This document shows, piece after piece, positions 11,901 through 25,346 of a stretch of DNA of 64,000 nt. The position numbers and the translations under genes were made by a program. Numbering within the stretch: position 1 is the first letter of the stretch; each line of letters opens with the position of its first letter. The stretch comes from Iris pallida (taxonomy: Eukaryota > Streptophyta > Magnoliopsida > Asparagales > Iridaceae): assembly GCA_029216955.1 (NCBI GenBank), contig JANAVB010029819.1:40005753-40069752 (forward strand), given 5' to 3'. The notes beneath the pieces were generated by a model. It had not been told where the DNA came from and made no database searches. It saw only the letters and a list, made by a program, of their open reading frames with translations.

Positions 11901-13417
11901 ATGGCGGCGGCAGAGGAAACCCTAAATCCAGAGACAAGAGCGCGGGCATGGGATCCCGGCGCCTCCAGTAGCGGAGGACGGTGGCAAGGAGGTCCAACGA
12001 CACAGGCGGAGGGAGGCTATACGCAGGAAGAGAAAGTGGGATGGACCACCGTGCACCGACGACGACGACAACCCTATGGAGTTCCTCCTCGTGCAAGAGA
12101 ACAGACAGGAGGACCAAGAAGCTATGGGAGACAACCTTCATATAGGTTGGCTGGAGAACGGACAAGGTTAGAGCATGCCCCTAATCACCAAAGCAGACCA
12201 GCGATGGATGGGAAGAAGGACAGAGGCATAGATAAAGGAAAAAGGCCTATGGTGCAGTATCGCAGCGTCGCTACTAGTCGTGCAACTTCGACACCGCAGG
12301 TTCAAGCAGGTAGTCGACCAGAAGGGGTTTCTTGGGCAGACATCTGCCGAGTCAAAAGTGGAGCACCTGAGGTAGAGATGGAGTATGTCGAACCCACACA
12401 GGGAGATGAAGGCGGCAGACGGGCGGTGTTCACATCTGCAGAAATTCAAGAAACAGTCGCTTATTGGAAAAACACTCTTATTCTATATGTGATGGGTGAT
12501 CGTCCGTTCTACGACTAAATTCGTGCATATGCTACTCGAGTATGGCGACCGAAGGGCGCTATGGAGTTCTACGCTCGAGAGGATGGGTTCTTCCTTGTTA
12601 AATTTGATCTTCAAGAAGATGTTGAATGTGTGCTCCATGATGGGCCGTGGACGTTTGACGGACGTCTTATAATCGTAAAAGCATGGCAACCTAATACCAG
12701 ATGTGAACGGGATGCGTTCCATACGATACCAGTTTGGGTTAGACTTCCCGGGCTTCCAATCCAGTATTGGAACAAAACCATGATCATAAAACTTGCAAGT
12801 CTAATAGGGAGACCGCTCAAAGCAGATGAGGCTACTTAATCTAGATCGAGGCTCCAATATGCGCGAGTTCTCGTAGAAATTGAAGCGGGAACTAGGCTTC
12901 CTCGTGAGATTTCATATGAGATACCAACTGGTGACGTATTTAGCCAAGGGGTGGATTATGAATGGGTTCCTTCCGGCTGCCATAAGTGCAAAGTGTTTGG
13001 CCATATGGCACATAACTGTAATATGACATAAGGGAGAGCACGAGAATCACAAAGCCAAGGAGAGGCTAACAGCAATGACCACTGTAAAATGCAGGAGAAG
13101 TGTCATTCTCCAAAGAAATTGAGATGGAGGAGGAAATTCAGGGAAGCAGGCCGCAAGAATATAATATTCAGGAAGGGGATAACAGAGGCCTCATTATATT
13201 TCAGTCATCGGGTACTAGTGCTATGAAGAGACGGACAGACACAGGAAGTAGTCTCAATCACAAAGGGGCAGTCTATAACTCGAATAGAAAGCGGCAAGCT
13301 AGACAGCTGTGGAAAAAATCAGGATATCGGAAAGCGAACCAGTGCCAACAAATGCACAGGAGAGCAGACAAAGTGAAGAACAAGAGACAGACGGAGGGGA
13401 AGGACAAAGCAGTCTAG
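11901..13417 (+). pseudogene. LINE ORF1 (DUF4283 / CCHC nucleic-acid-binding protein), broken
   Basis: In plant L1 LINEs ORF1 encodes an RNA-binding protein for the retrotransposition complex. The ATG at 11901 (MAAAEETLNPETRAR) follows the AT repeat directly. One frame runs to about 13030 with stops at 12516, 12837 and 13028. It contains SWADICRVKSG, then a DUF4283-like core from about 12445 (YWKNTLILYVMGDRP... FYAREDGFFLVKFD... GPWTFDGRLIIVKAW... WVRLPGLP) and a zinc knuckle CHKCKVFGHMAHNC near 12979-13020. Beyond 13100 the reading continues in other frames as a low-complexity tail. Because the ATG lies next to the AT tract, a 5' UTR is essentially absent, so slight 5' truncation is possible. 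Confidence 0.8.
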
Positions 13418-13569
13418 TGGTTGATAACCCAGCATGGCGGGAACACATCCTCAACAAGAAGGATAATCAACCAGAAGGAAGAGAAAACAGACATCAGTTA
13501 GACGAATTGCAGACATCCCCCCGAGATGATTCTGCAGGAGATATCCAGGGATCTCAATTCAGACAATAA

Positions 13570-16500
13570 ATATCGATATTAGCATGGAACATTAGGGGAG
13601 TTTTCTCGATTGGAAGATGGAGAGAGGTGCGGAATATAGTAAGGCAAGAGCGATGCACTATTTGTGTGCTCCTTGAGACCAAGATCAAGTCTACTATTTT
13701 GATTGAGCGAAGAACTCCATGTCATTGGAAACAGGCCAACAATCTGGATATGTGTCCTATGGCACGTATCTGGATTATGTGGGATGCGAATCACTGGACG
13801 GGAGAGGTTGTTTACAAATCTGAACATTGCCATTTCCTTCACCCATCAAGGAGGACTCCAACTGGTTGTGGGGGCCATATATGGCCACAATGATAGGAGA
13901 AAAAGAGATGAGTTATGGCAGGATATTGCACAAGTCAACAACATGGCAGAGCGTCTGCTCAAGCTTCCTCTGATTCTGTTGGGCGACTTTAACACCATCT
14001 TGTATCAACATAAAAAGATAGGAGGACGAGGAGTTCCAGAGTTGATATTACAAGACTTCCAAGATTGTTTACTACGAACAGGCTTACGTCAACTCAATCG
14101 TGGAGGGCACCTTTGGACCTGGAGTAATAAATCTACTAGTAGCCGCGTCAGCTGTCAGTTGGACAGAGCAGTAGGTAATGATAGATGGTTCGAGAAATTT
14201 CCCAACTCTCCTGTCATTGGCTTACCAACGGGGACGAGCGACCACTGTCCCTTACGAGTCCAATTAGCCTCTATGGAGAAAATGAAAGCTTCACCATTTT
14301 GATATAACAATAGGTGGCACTTGCTGGATGGATATAAGGAGGCGGTGGGGACAGGACTTCAGCAGCGGGCTACAGGTTCGGCACAATTTAGAGTAGCCTG
14401 TACTCTAAAGTCGGTTAAAGCTCACCTGAAGACCTGGGTTCGATCGCGACCAAGTGGAGAATTGGAGCAGAAGTCCAGAGCTCTTACTCGGATTCAAGAG
14501 AGCCTTCAAGAAGACCCTACCAATGAAGAACTCGCTACTGAGGAGCGCGGGCTTTCAATCGAAGTTGGCAAACTCAGACTTGCAGAGGAAGTTGCTTCAG
14601 CACAGCGTGCTAAATGCGCGTGGCTACAAGAAGGTGATAAATGTACCCGATTCTTCTATGACGTAATACGGACAAGGCAACACAGAAATAGGATTCAGTA
14701 GATCATCGACCAGCAAGGGAATGCTATCTCTACAGCTTCCTACATTAAGGAAACGGCAGTCAGGTACTTTTCAAATCTCTACAATCAGTATAATTATAAA
14801 TCCATATTCCCTAACATTGTGAGCAAGCGGCTGGTTACGGAAGAAGGAAACGCCATTTTAATGGCTCCCCTTAGGATGGAGGAGATAGAAAACATTGTGA
14901 AATCGGCAAATCCAGATAAAGCCCCAGGCCCTGATGGGTTTGGGAGTAAGTTCTATAAACTTATTGGGCATATATTAAAGGCCAAGTGTTCGAAGCTATC
15001 AGAGAATTCTTTGAGTCTGGAAGATTACTAAAGGAGTACAACCACACGTTTCTTACTCTAATTTCAAAGAAGGAGGGGGCGACAGATTTGTCAGAGTACC
15101 GACCAATAGCCTGCTGCAATTATATCTACAAACTCATCACTGGGATTATGTGTCGTCGTATGGAGGAAATAATGATGCAGGTAATATCCAAAAATCAAGC
15201 TGCGTTTGTGAAAGGAAGATCAATTTCAGAAAACTCCCTACTGGCTCACAAATTTGTCAGAGAATTTAATAAGCCAGGAGGAGGAAAAGCCTGCCTCAAA
15301 TTAGACCTTCGAAAAGCCTACGACACGGTGAATAGGGAGTTCGTATGTGCCATAATGATAGCCATGGGTTTCTCGGAGATATGGGTTGATCGAGTGCGGG
15401 AATGCATATCCAGTGCCACGTTCTCCTTTCTGATTGAAGGCAGGCCGTATGGATTCTTTGCTAGCAATAGAGGATTACGCCAAGGGGATCCACTATCCCC
15501 GTATCTTTTCACACTGGTAATGGAACATTTCTCCTGCCTAATGGACGCCGCGGTCGCTTGGGGTCAAATTCGGCCTCCCTACAAGACCGTCACGTCGCAC
15601 ATCAGTCACCTGATATATGCAGATGATCTTTTAGTTTTCCTGGCACCGGACATGCTGGGTTTGAGGACCTTGAACGAGATCATGGCTAGATTCGCAGACT
15701 ACACAGGGTTACATCTCAACCGTGATAAGAGCTGCATATATTTTAGCTCATCAAGTACCAACAAAGATGAATGCACGAGAGTTCTTGGAGTTGGGCAGGC
15801 CGAGCTGCCTGTTAAATACTTAGGTATCCCATTGACAGTGAATTATGATAGAAATGAAGATTGCTGCTCTTTGACGGAGTATGTCCAAAAATGCCTGGAG
15901 GGATGGCAGGCGCAATATTTATCGTTTGGAGGCAGAGTCGAACTAGTTAGATCGGTGATCACTGCCATCATGAACTTCTGGATGCAGGTAATTCTTCTTC
16001 CTACTTCTACATTAAAGACAGTAGAGAGAATGTGTACCAAATTTATTTGGCGTGGAGGGGTGCAAACCATTGCATGGGCTACACTGTGCCGGCCTATTGA
16101 TGAAGGAGGAGTCGGCCTCCAAGCTCTGGATATATTGCGCAAGGTAGCTGGGGTTAAACTTACATGGCGACTCCTACAAGGAGGTGGCTTGTGGGCAGAA
16201 TGGATGAATAGCAAATACTTGAGGGGAAAAAACATATGGGTGTATCGTCAAAATAATAATGAGTCAGTAACTTTTAAATACATCCTGCGACACAGGATGG
16301 ACATTAAGCATCTTCTAGTTCGGGTCTTCGCAAATGGAAGAAATACAGATCTGTGGATTGATCCATGGATTGAACACCGGTCACTTCTACAAATAATAGG
16401 AGCTCACATGGAAATGGAGGCGTACAAAGGCGACTGTGTTGGGAACATTATTAGGGACGGGAGCTGGCACTTTGCCGAGCATAGGTGGGCACGCACAGTG

Positions 16501-17085
16501 GCAGATGATATAACAAGGCAGCGGATAGATACCAGTTTGATCAGAGATGTTTGGGTATGGGCAGAGACACTGAACGATAAATTCATCCATGGGGTAGTAT
16601 ACAACAAGCTTCGAACACATCATGAGAAAGTGGACTATGCGGATATAGTATGGAGGAAAGGTCTTCCTCGCAAGATGCAAATATGCATGTACAAACTGGT
16701 CTTAAGAAGGTTGTTAACGAGGGATAGATTACAAAGACTCGAAATCCAAATCATAGACCTTAGTTGTGCTTTATGCGATCAAGACTCTGAGACGATAGAT
16801 CACTTATTTTTCCAATGTCCAATGACTAGAAGAATTTGGCAGGCGCAAACAACCAAGCTGGGTTTACAAGAAGCAGTCGATATAGACTTCAATGACACTC
16901 TACATTTGATACGAGCTAACAACTCGAGGGGAATGCTATGGACGAAGGAGGCGACTGCGCGATTAGCTTCGACAGTCTGGCATATCTGGCGAGAGCAAAA
17001 CAATCGAATATTTCAAGATCAGCGAGCAACCATCACTGGCATCATTCATAATATTGAATATGATTTAGAAGGAATGGGAATGTGA
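13570..17085 (+). pseudogene. LINE ORF2 (endonuclease, reverse transcriptase, zf-RVT), broken
   Basis: ORF2 makes the nick and copies the RNA at the target. The frame opens after a stop at 13567 and reads ISILAWNIRG, an AP-endonuclease start whose first codon is ATA, perhaps a lost ATG. A frameshift near 13830 is followed by LLGDFNTIL and SDHCPLRV (endonuclease). Stops occur at 14300 and 14699, and another frameshift lies near 14965. The long 699-codon frame from 14986 holds the reverse transcriptase: NQAAFVKGRSI, LDLRKAYDTVN, GLRQGDPLSPYLF and the catalytic YADD near 15616. A C-terminal zf-RVT domain lies near 16640-16850 (IVWRKGLPRKMQ...CALC...DHLFFQCP). Endonuclease and RT motifs are all present, so the copy was full length when inserted. 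Confidence 0.88.
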
Positions 17086-17167
17086 TTGTAATTCATAGAT
17101 AAGATTGATAGCTTGATGAGAGTTTGTACTTGACACTTTTCCTATTTATAATATATTTACCAGGTTC

Positions 17168-17168
<1 letters not shown>

Positions 17169-17220
<52 letters not shown>
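17169..17220. repeat. (AT)n microsatellite at the LINE 3' junction
   Basis: Pure AT tract directly after the LINE 3' region; E3 LTR sequence resumes after it. Confidence 0.9.
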
Positions 17221-17223
<3 letters not shown>

Positions 17224-19002
17224 ACATTATACATATATTAGAGAGATAGAGAGGGGGTGAGGTTGTGTGTGTGGTAGATAAAAGTGTCAATGTGGGTATA
17301 GCATATGTATACAAGTGTAAAGAGTGTGGGAGTGGAAGGTGTCTTAGTTAAGGGTTCAAGTTCTCAGGTGTTATAGTGATACTGTGTCACATTTCAGAAA
17401 AAGAGGTATAAGAGAGTGAGTGTAGTGACATATAGGTATTAAGAAATATATAGTGTACATACATAAAAAGGGGGTTAGTCTCAGGAAAACAGAGAGCATA
17501 AGGGTTTTAGACATTGGAAAAGGGTTCAGAGAAGCTAATATTAACATATATATTTGCACATAACATGTCTACATGTATCTAACATAGAGGGAAAAATATA
17601 GGATGTGTTGTGTGAGTTCATGAGACTGGACAGCAGGGTATGTCTAGTTAACAGTGAATGGAAACTCAGTATTGCATACATATATCCAATGAACCCAATT
17701 CTCAGTTTGAAGAATGAAACCTAATTCCATATTTAGATTTTATCTAGTAGTGAACATTCAGTTCACAAGTTATGCAACAAAACTTTGGTTAAAATATCCA
17801 TTCCAACTCAGTTATACATTAAACATGTATCAGGAACATTGCATTATATATCAAAATCAGTTCGAACTTACCAAAACCCAAAGCTGATCACCACGACGAT
17901 TTCCATATATTGGAACATGTATCACAGTCACCATTATAGGTTAAAACATATCAATTAACATTTACAAATTAAAACCTATTTCAACTTAGTTATCATGGTA
18001 TCAGAGAGTGGCATATATTCGAACTCCAAAATCCTTAATTCGAATACCATATCAATCAAGCCAAAACTCGAATTCAAACAACCAACCTACTGAATTTCCT
18101 AGGAATTCAAATAACATAAAAAAACAAAATCAAACCGATAGGTAACCCAGGTTTTCACATTTCGAGTATGTATCTGAAATTCATTGTAAAAACATCAAAT
18201 TGAAACCCAATATCACATCCAAACCCAAATCAATTTGTACAGAGTGTCTCCCATATGTAAACGTGTCAGGGGGTTTGGTTCGTATCCATAAACTGGGCAC
18301 GAACATGTCCAGAACAATATAAAAATAGAGTATACAGAACTGCCCAGACATAGCCTCGTGCGGGCGTGTCACAGGCTCGTACACTCGACACACGACACCA
18401 GTGTCCTCGTGCACGTGTCCCTATGTTTGCCCAGAGTAGGGCTATACGTATGAGTGTCTGCATCGTGTCTGTGTGAGTCGTGTCAAGAGTTATACGTGTG
18501 TATCAGACACATTTTTCTCATGTGTGCAGTGTAGTATAATTCAGTACAATCGAGATTCCACCTCGAATACTGAACCATTTGGTCCTAAACTTTAGGAGGT
18601 TAATGTCAGACATTGCCCCAACATCTACCTAAAAAATCTCGTATCCACGTGTCCAGTATAGGTAGAACTCAGTGTCGAGCAGCAGGTCATGTGCACAGTG
18701 TATCGTACAGTGTATCTGTATCAATTTTCGATACAAAAACGATACGAACTTGTGCTCAGTACATGGGAAATCAATAACACACATATAGGGCTATACATAC
18801 ATGAAATCGATTTTGAAAACGGTGATTAAAACATTGGCTTAGACATTTCATCAAACACTTGTTCACAAGCACTGATACGCGTCCGATACGGACACGAAAT
18901 GGACAAGGTTTCCTACCAAACTTGAGGGATAGCTAGGGTATACCTAAATGAATGCAACTATGGAAAGAAATTGGGAATTTGAATGAGTTTGATAGGTTTT
19001 AC

Positions 19003-19003
19003 C
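19003..19003 (-). promoter_or_regulatory. Splice donor in E3 3' LTR
   Basis: On the minus strand CTCGTTAG|GTAAAACC. The same donor is at 51141 in the 5' LTR. It lies downstream of a TATTAAAT box (about 19246-19253). Confidence 0.5.
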
Positions 19004-21238
19004 TAACGAGGATGAAATCTCAATATAGAGGCCTAGGAATGAGAGCCTTCCTCCAACTTGTAATAATCCCAAGCCCTTGAATCCTTGCTAGCTAGTCACC
19101 AATGATGTCCTCTACTGTTGAGGAGTCCAATGCAATTTGTTTGATCCAATTTGGAGGAGAAATGGAGAATTGGTGAAGGTTTGGGCAAGAACACAAGTAG
19201 GGTTCTTTGTAGAGATGAAAAAGAGGCAATAAATTGTGAAGGGATGATTTAATAGGGAGGGAATGGGCTTGATGGCTGTCAGATCTGCTACCCAAATTAT
19301 TGGGCCAGGCCGAGTCATGTCCAGCCTATGCTTGAGATAAAGCGTAGTAAGCTGTTCTAAAGATAACAAGATAAGACTAAAATGTGCTAACAGTTCTATA
19401 TGTAATAATGAGTCAGAAATGTTCCAAACACAAAAGTCGACTCGTATATAAATAAGATCCAAGTACAAGTCCAAAATGTAAAGCTGGATACAGGTCCAGT
19501 CACAAAAATACATAGTCTAACAATATGACTACTCTCGGAACCCCGAACAACTATGCAAACTAGACGAGTTTTCCCGCAGGTACATCCTCGTAAGATAAAG
19601 CCTGGTCCTCGGCAGCAACTCTATAATAGGAATCACAAAGCAACTCCTCCTCAGTAAGTATACCTACAACGTTTATCCTGTCAAGATAGGAGCAAGTACT
19701 GAATCTAACAAACATATAATACTGATCATGTGATAGAAAAAGATAAAATGACAAATCTTGTTTTATTCCAGTTTTAGATACATTTCATTATGACAATAAT
19801 TATTTGTTTTTAAAGTTTAAAACTGTAGTAGGTGAGTGATCAGTCAATAGGTAATCAGGATGTACAGTGGTACATATCAATTTTCTGAAGTGTACATACG
19901 TACCCTTAACAGCATCGATGTATGTCTATACACAAACGTGGGATCAGACATACGACAAAGTTACATATAGAATATAACAGTGCTCGGTATATACATACGG
20001 AGAAGGGGGTTATGATCACGTACACTACTAACAGTTTTTCCTTGACCCGTTGTTTAAACATGTGAGAGATATGAAAACTGTCCTAAGCATGGTAGAGACT
20101 AAAAGTAATACAACATGTGAAGATTTTAACTTGCTACCCCAAGGATCAACATTTAACATGGTTAGAAAATCACAGTTTATTGGTATAGCAGTATGTAAAG
20201 TTTGTAGAGGTACTTGTCTTTAGCAAAGCAAGGTAGCGACAGAAATGCTATAGATGTTTGGTGACTCGTCACTGTAAAATAATACATGAACTTAGTTTTT
20301 ATACTAAGTTAAACACTAAGACACTAGTGGTGCAACACGACTTTCTGACTGGACACCTAGCCAAATGATGACTTTAGCATAGGAGACCAGTGTGTGGTGA
20401 CACAATACCCAAGCTAACTTTCTAGGGTCTTTATACTAGAGTAGGGGGTGGTCCAATACTACAATAACTCAAAACAACACAAAACATTGCAAGTCCTAAC
20501 TATTCAATAAATAAATCAAACTGTACACTGTGTTCCAACAATTTTTGAGATAGACAAAAAGCTCACTTTTACATAAAATAAAGTACCATAATGATCCTTG
20601 TTAATTATAGAAATTTATAATAATTTTTTTGGAATTTATAAACCCACATAGATATTTATTAAAAATCAGCAAACATATGTATCCTAAAAATGAGTTCTGT
20701 TTTCCTATTTTTTATAAAATGCCAAAAGTACTTATTAAATGCTGGAAAAATTATAATAAATTAGCTAAATTCACATAGTATTTGAATAAAAATTTTCCCA
20801 GATTTTTACAGCACTTAAAATATATATAAAAATTCAAAAACACCAAGTAACAATTTTTGAAAAATAAATATTAATTATTTACCATTTTGTCCACATATTC
20901 GAAATTGAACCGAAGTCCAGATACGGGACCCAAAGCCATGAATCAAGTCCAATATGACTTATACAGACTCTGAATGTAATAGACACAATTGGGCCCAAAA
21001 ACCTATGCTAGGTTTGGACATCAATTGGCCATGATAAATACAAAAATTTAAATATATATATAAAAATATATTTTAAAATGGTAAAATATATATAAGTCAT
21101 AAATTTATATAATAAAATAACTGGTGAATTTATACATAACAATATTTTATACAAAGTTGAATTTAAAGTACAAATACATATATAGCAATTATATTTATAT
21201 ATACATAAATACATAATTATTTATGTATACATATATAA

Positions 21239-21580
<342 letters not shown>

Positions 21581-22207
21581 AAATAAAACAAAACAAAACA
21601 AAACAAAACTATAAAAAAAAGGAAAGGGGGGCTCGAACTCGGCCAGGGGCAGGGGGGTTTAACGCGCTCGGGCTGGCCAGGGGGTCAGATCGAGTCAGTT
21701 GTTAGGAATAGGGTTAGGGTTAGTTTTATTATAGTTTTTAGGTTAATGGATTTTTAAACCCGATAACGTAAACTTCGTGTCCTGACAGTTAAGGACACGA
21801 AGAACGTTCGAGTCCTGTGTCCGGGTCGTGCACGACACGCACGACTCGAACTATCCGTGACCACACTCATCACTGGGTTCCTCGTGTCCTGGCGAGTCCA
21901 ATCATGGGAAAACGAGACACAACGAGACACGGGAGACGAGAAGACACGTACGTGTCCGTCGAAGGGTTGCTGTCGTAGGTGCTATACGGCGGAGGAAGCG
22001 TCGTAGTCGGCGGCAAAGGGTGGCGCTGGGTTCCTTTCGGCGATGCGCGTCGATTGGTGGTGGTTGGAGGCATCGACGTGGGCTGTAGGCGTCGAGCTGG
22101 GCGAAGGCAATCTCCGGCGAGGCTGGTCGGAGAAGACGGGTTGACGGTGGTGGTTAGGGCGGCTGTGGTGGTCGTGGGTAGTTTAGGGTTAGGGTTTGGG
22201 GGTCGGG

Positions 22208-22222
22208 GGGTATTTATAGGGA
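22208..22222 (-). promoter_or_regulatory. TATA box of solo LTR S2
   Basis: Minus-strand CCCTATAAATACCCC, followed downstream by AAACCCTAA-type telo-box motifs that are common near plant promoters and 5' leaders. Confidence 0.55.
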
Positions 22223-23195
22223 AGTAGGTCGGCTGATTTAGGGTTTTAGATTAGAATTAGGGTTTCGGTTTCGGCGAGGGTTAGTCGAAGATGACGACAG
22301 CGCGGCGGTCGTCGGTTTAGGGTTAGGGTTAGGTTTACAGAAACCCCCCTCAAGAATAGGTAATTACAGATAACACCCACCACCTTGCTCTGTGCAAATT
22401 TTATTTGCACAGACAATTCAGATTTTGCAAACCACGCTTAAAACAATTAAAACTATTACAAAATAATATTAAAATAATTCAATTTATTACAAAATAATAT
22501 ATTTTGCCTTAAAAAATTAAATAAAAATCATTTAAAAATTCTAAAAAAATTCCTAATAATTATATTAATTCATTTTAAGTATATAAAGACTATTTAAAAT
22601 TATAAAAATAATATTTTGAAATCTAGGGCTTACAATGGCTGTGGTATGATTAGGGTTAGGGTTTTAAATGAGTGGCTAAGGTTTCTCCACCAATTTCTAG
22701 CTCAATCAAGGGCTCTCATCAAAAGTAGGTTTCTAACATAATATCTAACCAAAATATCTCCTAACATAATATCTAGATATTAATTTAACTTAGTCATTAA
22801 GTCTCTAACCTTCTAACTAAGCTTCCATGAACATCATTAACATCTAGGTTAGGTCAAAACTAGGTTAGTCTTTAATAAAAAAGATTAGCACCACAATAAT
22901 CAATCAAAATTTATTTTCATTTAAAAGTCTAAAATGACCAAAATATCCCTAGGCTAAAAAGTCACAATTAGTCATCCTAATCACATGGTTAGGTCCCCAT
23001 GGTAATGGTTAGTCTCTAGGTCATACAGTCTCTAGGGTTGCACTAGCAAAATATCAAAATCACAAGTCATAATTTTAAATAGTTTTAAATTGATTAAAAA
23101 TTACCATAAATCATATCATAATTTAAATAATATTATTAAATAATTAAAAATACAAAAGTTCAAAATTACCCTTATTTTAGAAACTGGGTGCTACA

Positions 23196-23208
23196 AGTCT
23201 ACCCTCCT
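23196..23208 (-). promoter_or_regulatory. E3 polypurine tract
   Basis: Minus-strand AAGGAGGGTAGACT lies directly next to the 3' LTR start (TGTAGCACCC). The same AGGAGGGTAGA core precedes the E2 3' LTR. Confidence 0.8.
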
Positions 23209-23664
23209 TAGAAGAATTTTGTCCGCGAAATTAAAATGGTCGTACTCCTTCTAGGTCAAACCCCCAACAATCATAGTCTCAAAATCACACAGTTTGATAA
23301 TCATATGCGTCTGTCCAAAATTATGATACTCAGAATCTTCATCATGCTAGTGAGCAAGGCTACGATATTCACAGAGTCCTCGACTAAGGTACAAACCTCT
23401 AGATTAATGGTATTTAAAAGTTTTGCATTGTCGCATGCTTAGTCGCGAAAAGCTTCAATTTCCACACCCAAAAAATATGTCCAAAATCTGACTATATGTC
23501 CTCACTATGCCAGCTAACATGACTATAGAAGACTCTAGATCCCATAACTGAGGCGACCTAGCCCATACGACTTATCTCAGAAGAAAAAAAATCAAATCAC
23601 AATAAAACACCAGAACAAAATTTATCAACCAATAAGGAACAGATGGAATCAAATTTCAAGACAG

Positions 23665-25110
23665 TTATAAGGAGGCAAATGCGGAAATAGAATCGAAAAG
23701 ATTAGAATCAGCAATCAGCTCTTTTTCTGCCTGTGCATCCTCGACAACCATGGCGAAAGCTCGCCCCAGCAGGCCTCCCGTGGCCTGCTGCTGATGCTGA
23801 ACAAACCTCTGCTGCTGAGTCTGCAACGGAGGCCCCGTCTGCTGCCCTGTCAGAGCCGTAGCTCCTGCTATTGTCTTAGCTAATCGTGCCGAGTTATTGG
23901 GACACTCCCTCAATTGATGCTCTGCTGAACCACAAAGTAAACACAGGCCCTGCCTCTTTCTGCAGTCGTTCCACCCGTGACCCTGCTTATTGCATAAGTT
24001 ATATATAGTATGATGATGCTGCCTGGGTGCCTGCTAGTAAAGTACATATCCCTGGCCCTAAAACGGCTGCTGAACTAGCCTCTGCTGAATGTGAGGGCGC
24101 TTGGCTGGCCCTGTACTAGAACTAGCCCCCAAGGCATCACGGCCCCTCTTCGGCCTCAGACCGTAGTCCTCCTCTGTAATCTGAGCATCCATTAGAATCT
24201 GCTCAAACGTCGCATCGCGACGCCCAAAAGTGCGAGAGCGCACTGCGTGAATCAAGCCCCTTCTGAAATTATGGGCCTTCTCTCCCTCATTCTGAATCAT
24301 CCCTGGAGCGAATCGACTCAGGCAAAAGAATTCTGTCGCATACTCGTCCACAGACGAGTTTTCCTACACCAGTCCTACAAACTGGTTCTCCAGCGCGCTA
24401 AGAGCTACATCAGGATAGAACTTCTTCTTGAATAGACTCCGAAAGTTCTCCCATATCAAACTACTAACTGACGTACGGGGATCCGTGCGGTACCATGTCA
24501 AAGCGATATTAAAGAACTTGCTAGCCGCGGCTGACACCCACAGCCTCTTCGGAAGCTCTACTAGATACAAACTCCGTTCAACATCCTCTAGCCAGTCGTC
24601 GGCATATAGAATGCCCTCAGTCCCCTTGAACTCCCAGGGTACCATCTTCTTGAAATCTAATACTGATCCAGGCCTCGGCTGCTGCTGATGCGGCTCCTGG
24701 TCCTGAGCTCCCTGAACAGGAGCTGTAGCAACCTTCTCGACTGCTGCTAGTGCAAACTGATGAGCATTCTCCATGCTCTGCCTTATAGTCTCAGACTGTC
24801 GCTGAGATGCCTCCGCCTGCGCTCGCTGAGTCTCTATCATCTGCTGGAGGAGCGCAAACATCTGTAACGCATCTGTCGGTATCAGAAGCGGCGGCAGAAG
24901 AGTCTCTGGAATAACGATAGAAGGCCTTTTAACTGGATGTGGAAGACCTCATGATACTGCTGCTGCTACTCCCACCTGGATGGCAGGAGCAGTAGGGGCA
25001 GCAGAGATAGCCATCTGGACCTCCCCCTCCTCCGGAGCAGTAGCCCTCGATGGACCGGACCTCTCCGGGACAGTACTAGATCTAGCTGCCTGAGCTCGAG
25101 TCACTGTCAT
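23665..25110 (-). pseudogene. E3 gag (Gypsy chromovirus type) with in-frame stops
   Basis: Gag would form the particle that packages the element's RNA. One frame runs from the ATG at 25110 (MTVTRAQAARSS) to the stop at 23665, about 480 codons. It shows a Retrotrans_gag core (WEFKGTEGILYADDWLEDVER, LFKKKFYPDVA, VDEYATEFFCLSRFAP) and two zinc knuckles near the C-terminus. The first has lost its leading cysteine (YNLCNKQGHGWNDC). The second is complete (CLLCGSAEHQLREC). Stops occur near 24950, 24364, 24058 and 24030, with no frameshift seen. Each is explainable by a single C-to-T change (CGA to TGA or CAG to TAG), typical of methylated, silenced plant repeats. A candidate splice acceptor CTCCAG lies directly before the ATG. 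No protease or pol follows. Confidence 0.88.
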
Positions 25111-25111
25111 C

Positions 25112-25112
25112 C
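25112..25112 (-). promoter_or_regulatory. Candidate 3' splice acceptor before E3 gag
   Basis: On the minus strand a T-rich stretch ending GATCTGTCTCCAG lies one base before the gag ATG. It pairs logically with the LTR donor at 51141. Confidence 0.5.
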
Positions 25113-25328
25113 TGGAGACAGATCAAATAAGAAAAATCAATACTGAGAAAGATGCGATATAATCAAAGGAGGATGGTTTATTTCAAAGGAAAAAAATTTC
25201 AACAAGAGTTTAGATGATAGGAATTCAGTTCAGAGTTTTTCTTAGATGTGATTGAGTACCTCAAAGTATATCCTAATCCTACTACAAGCTGTAGTGATAC
25301 TCTAGTTTGAATACCACTACATAAACTC

Positions 25329-25346
25329 GACCTGCATGGGCCACCA
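25329..25346 (-). promoter_or_regulatory. Candidate primer-binding site of E3 (not tRNA-iMet)
   Basis: Minus-strand TGGTGGCCCATGCAGGTC starts 9 nt after the 5' LTR and begins with TGG, as needed to pair with a tRNA CCA end. The same 18 bases follow the E2 5' LTR. The cognate tRNA is unknown to me. Confidence 0.55.

Noticed and set aside
22181..22340. Interstitial telomere
   Set aside because: Only two to three consecutive TTAGGG-type words at scattered places, better explained as telo-box motifs in an LTR leader.
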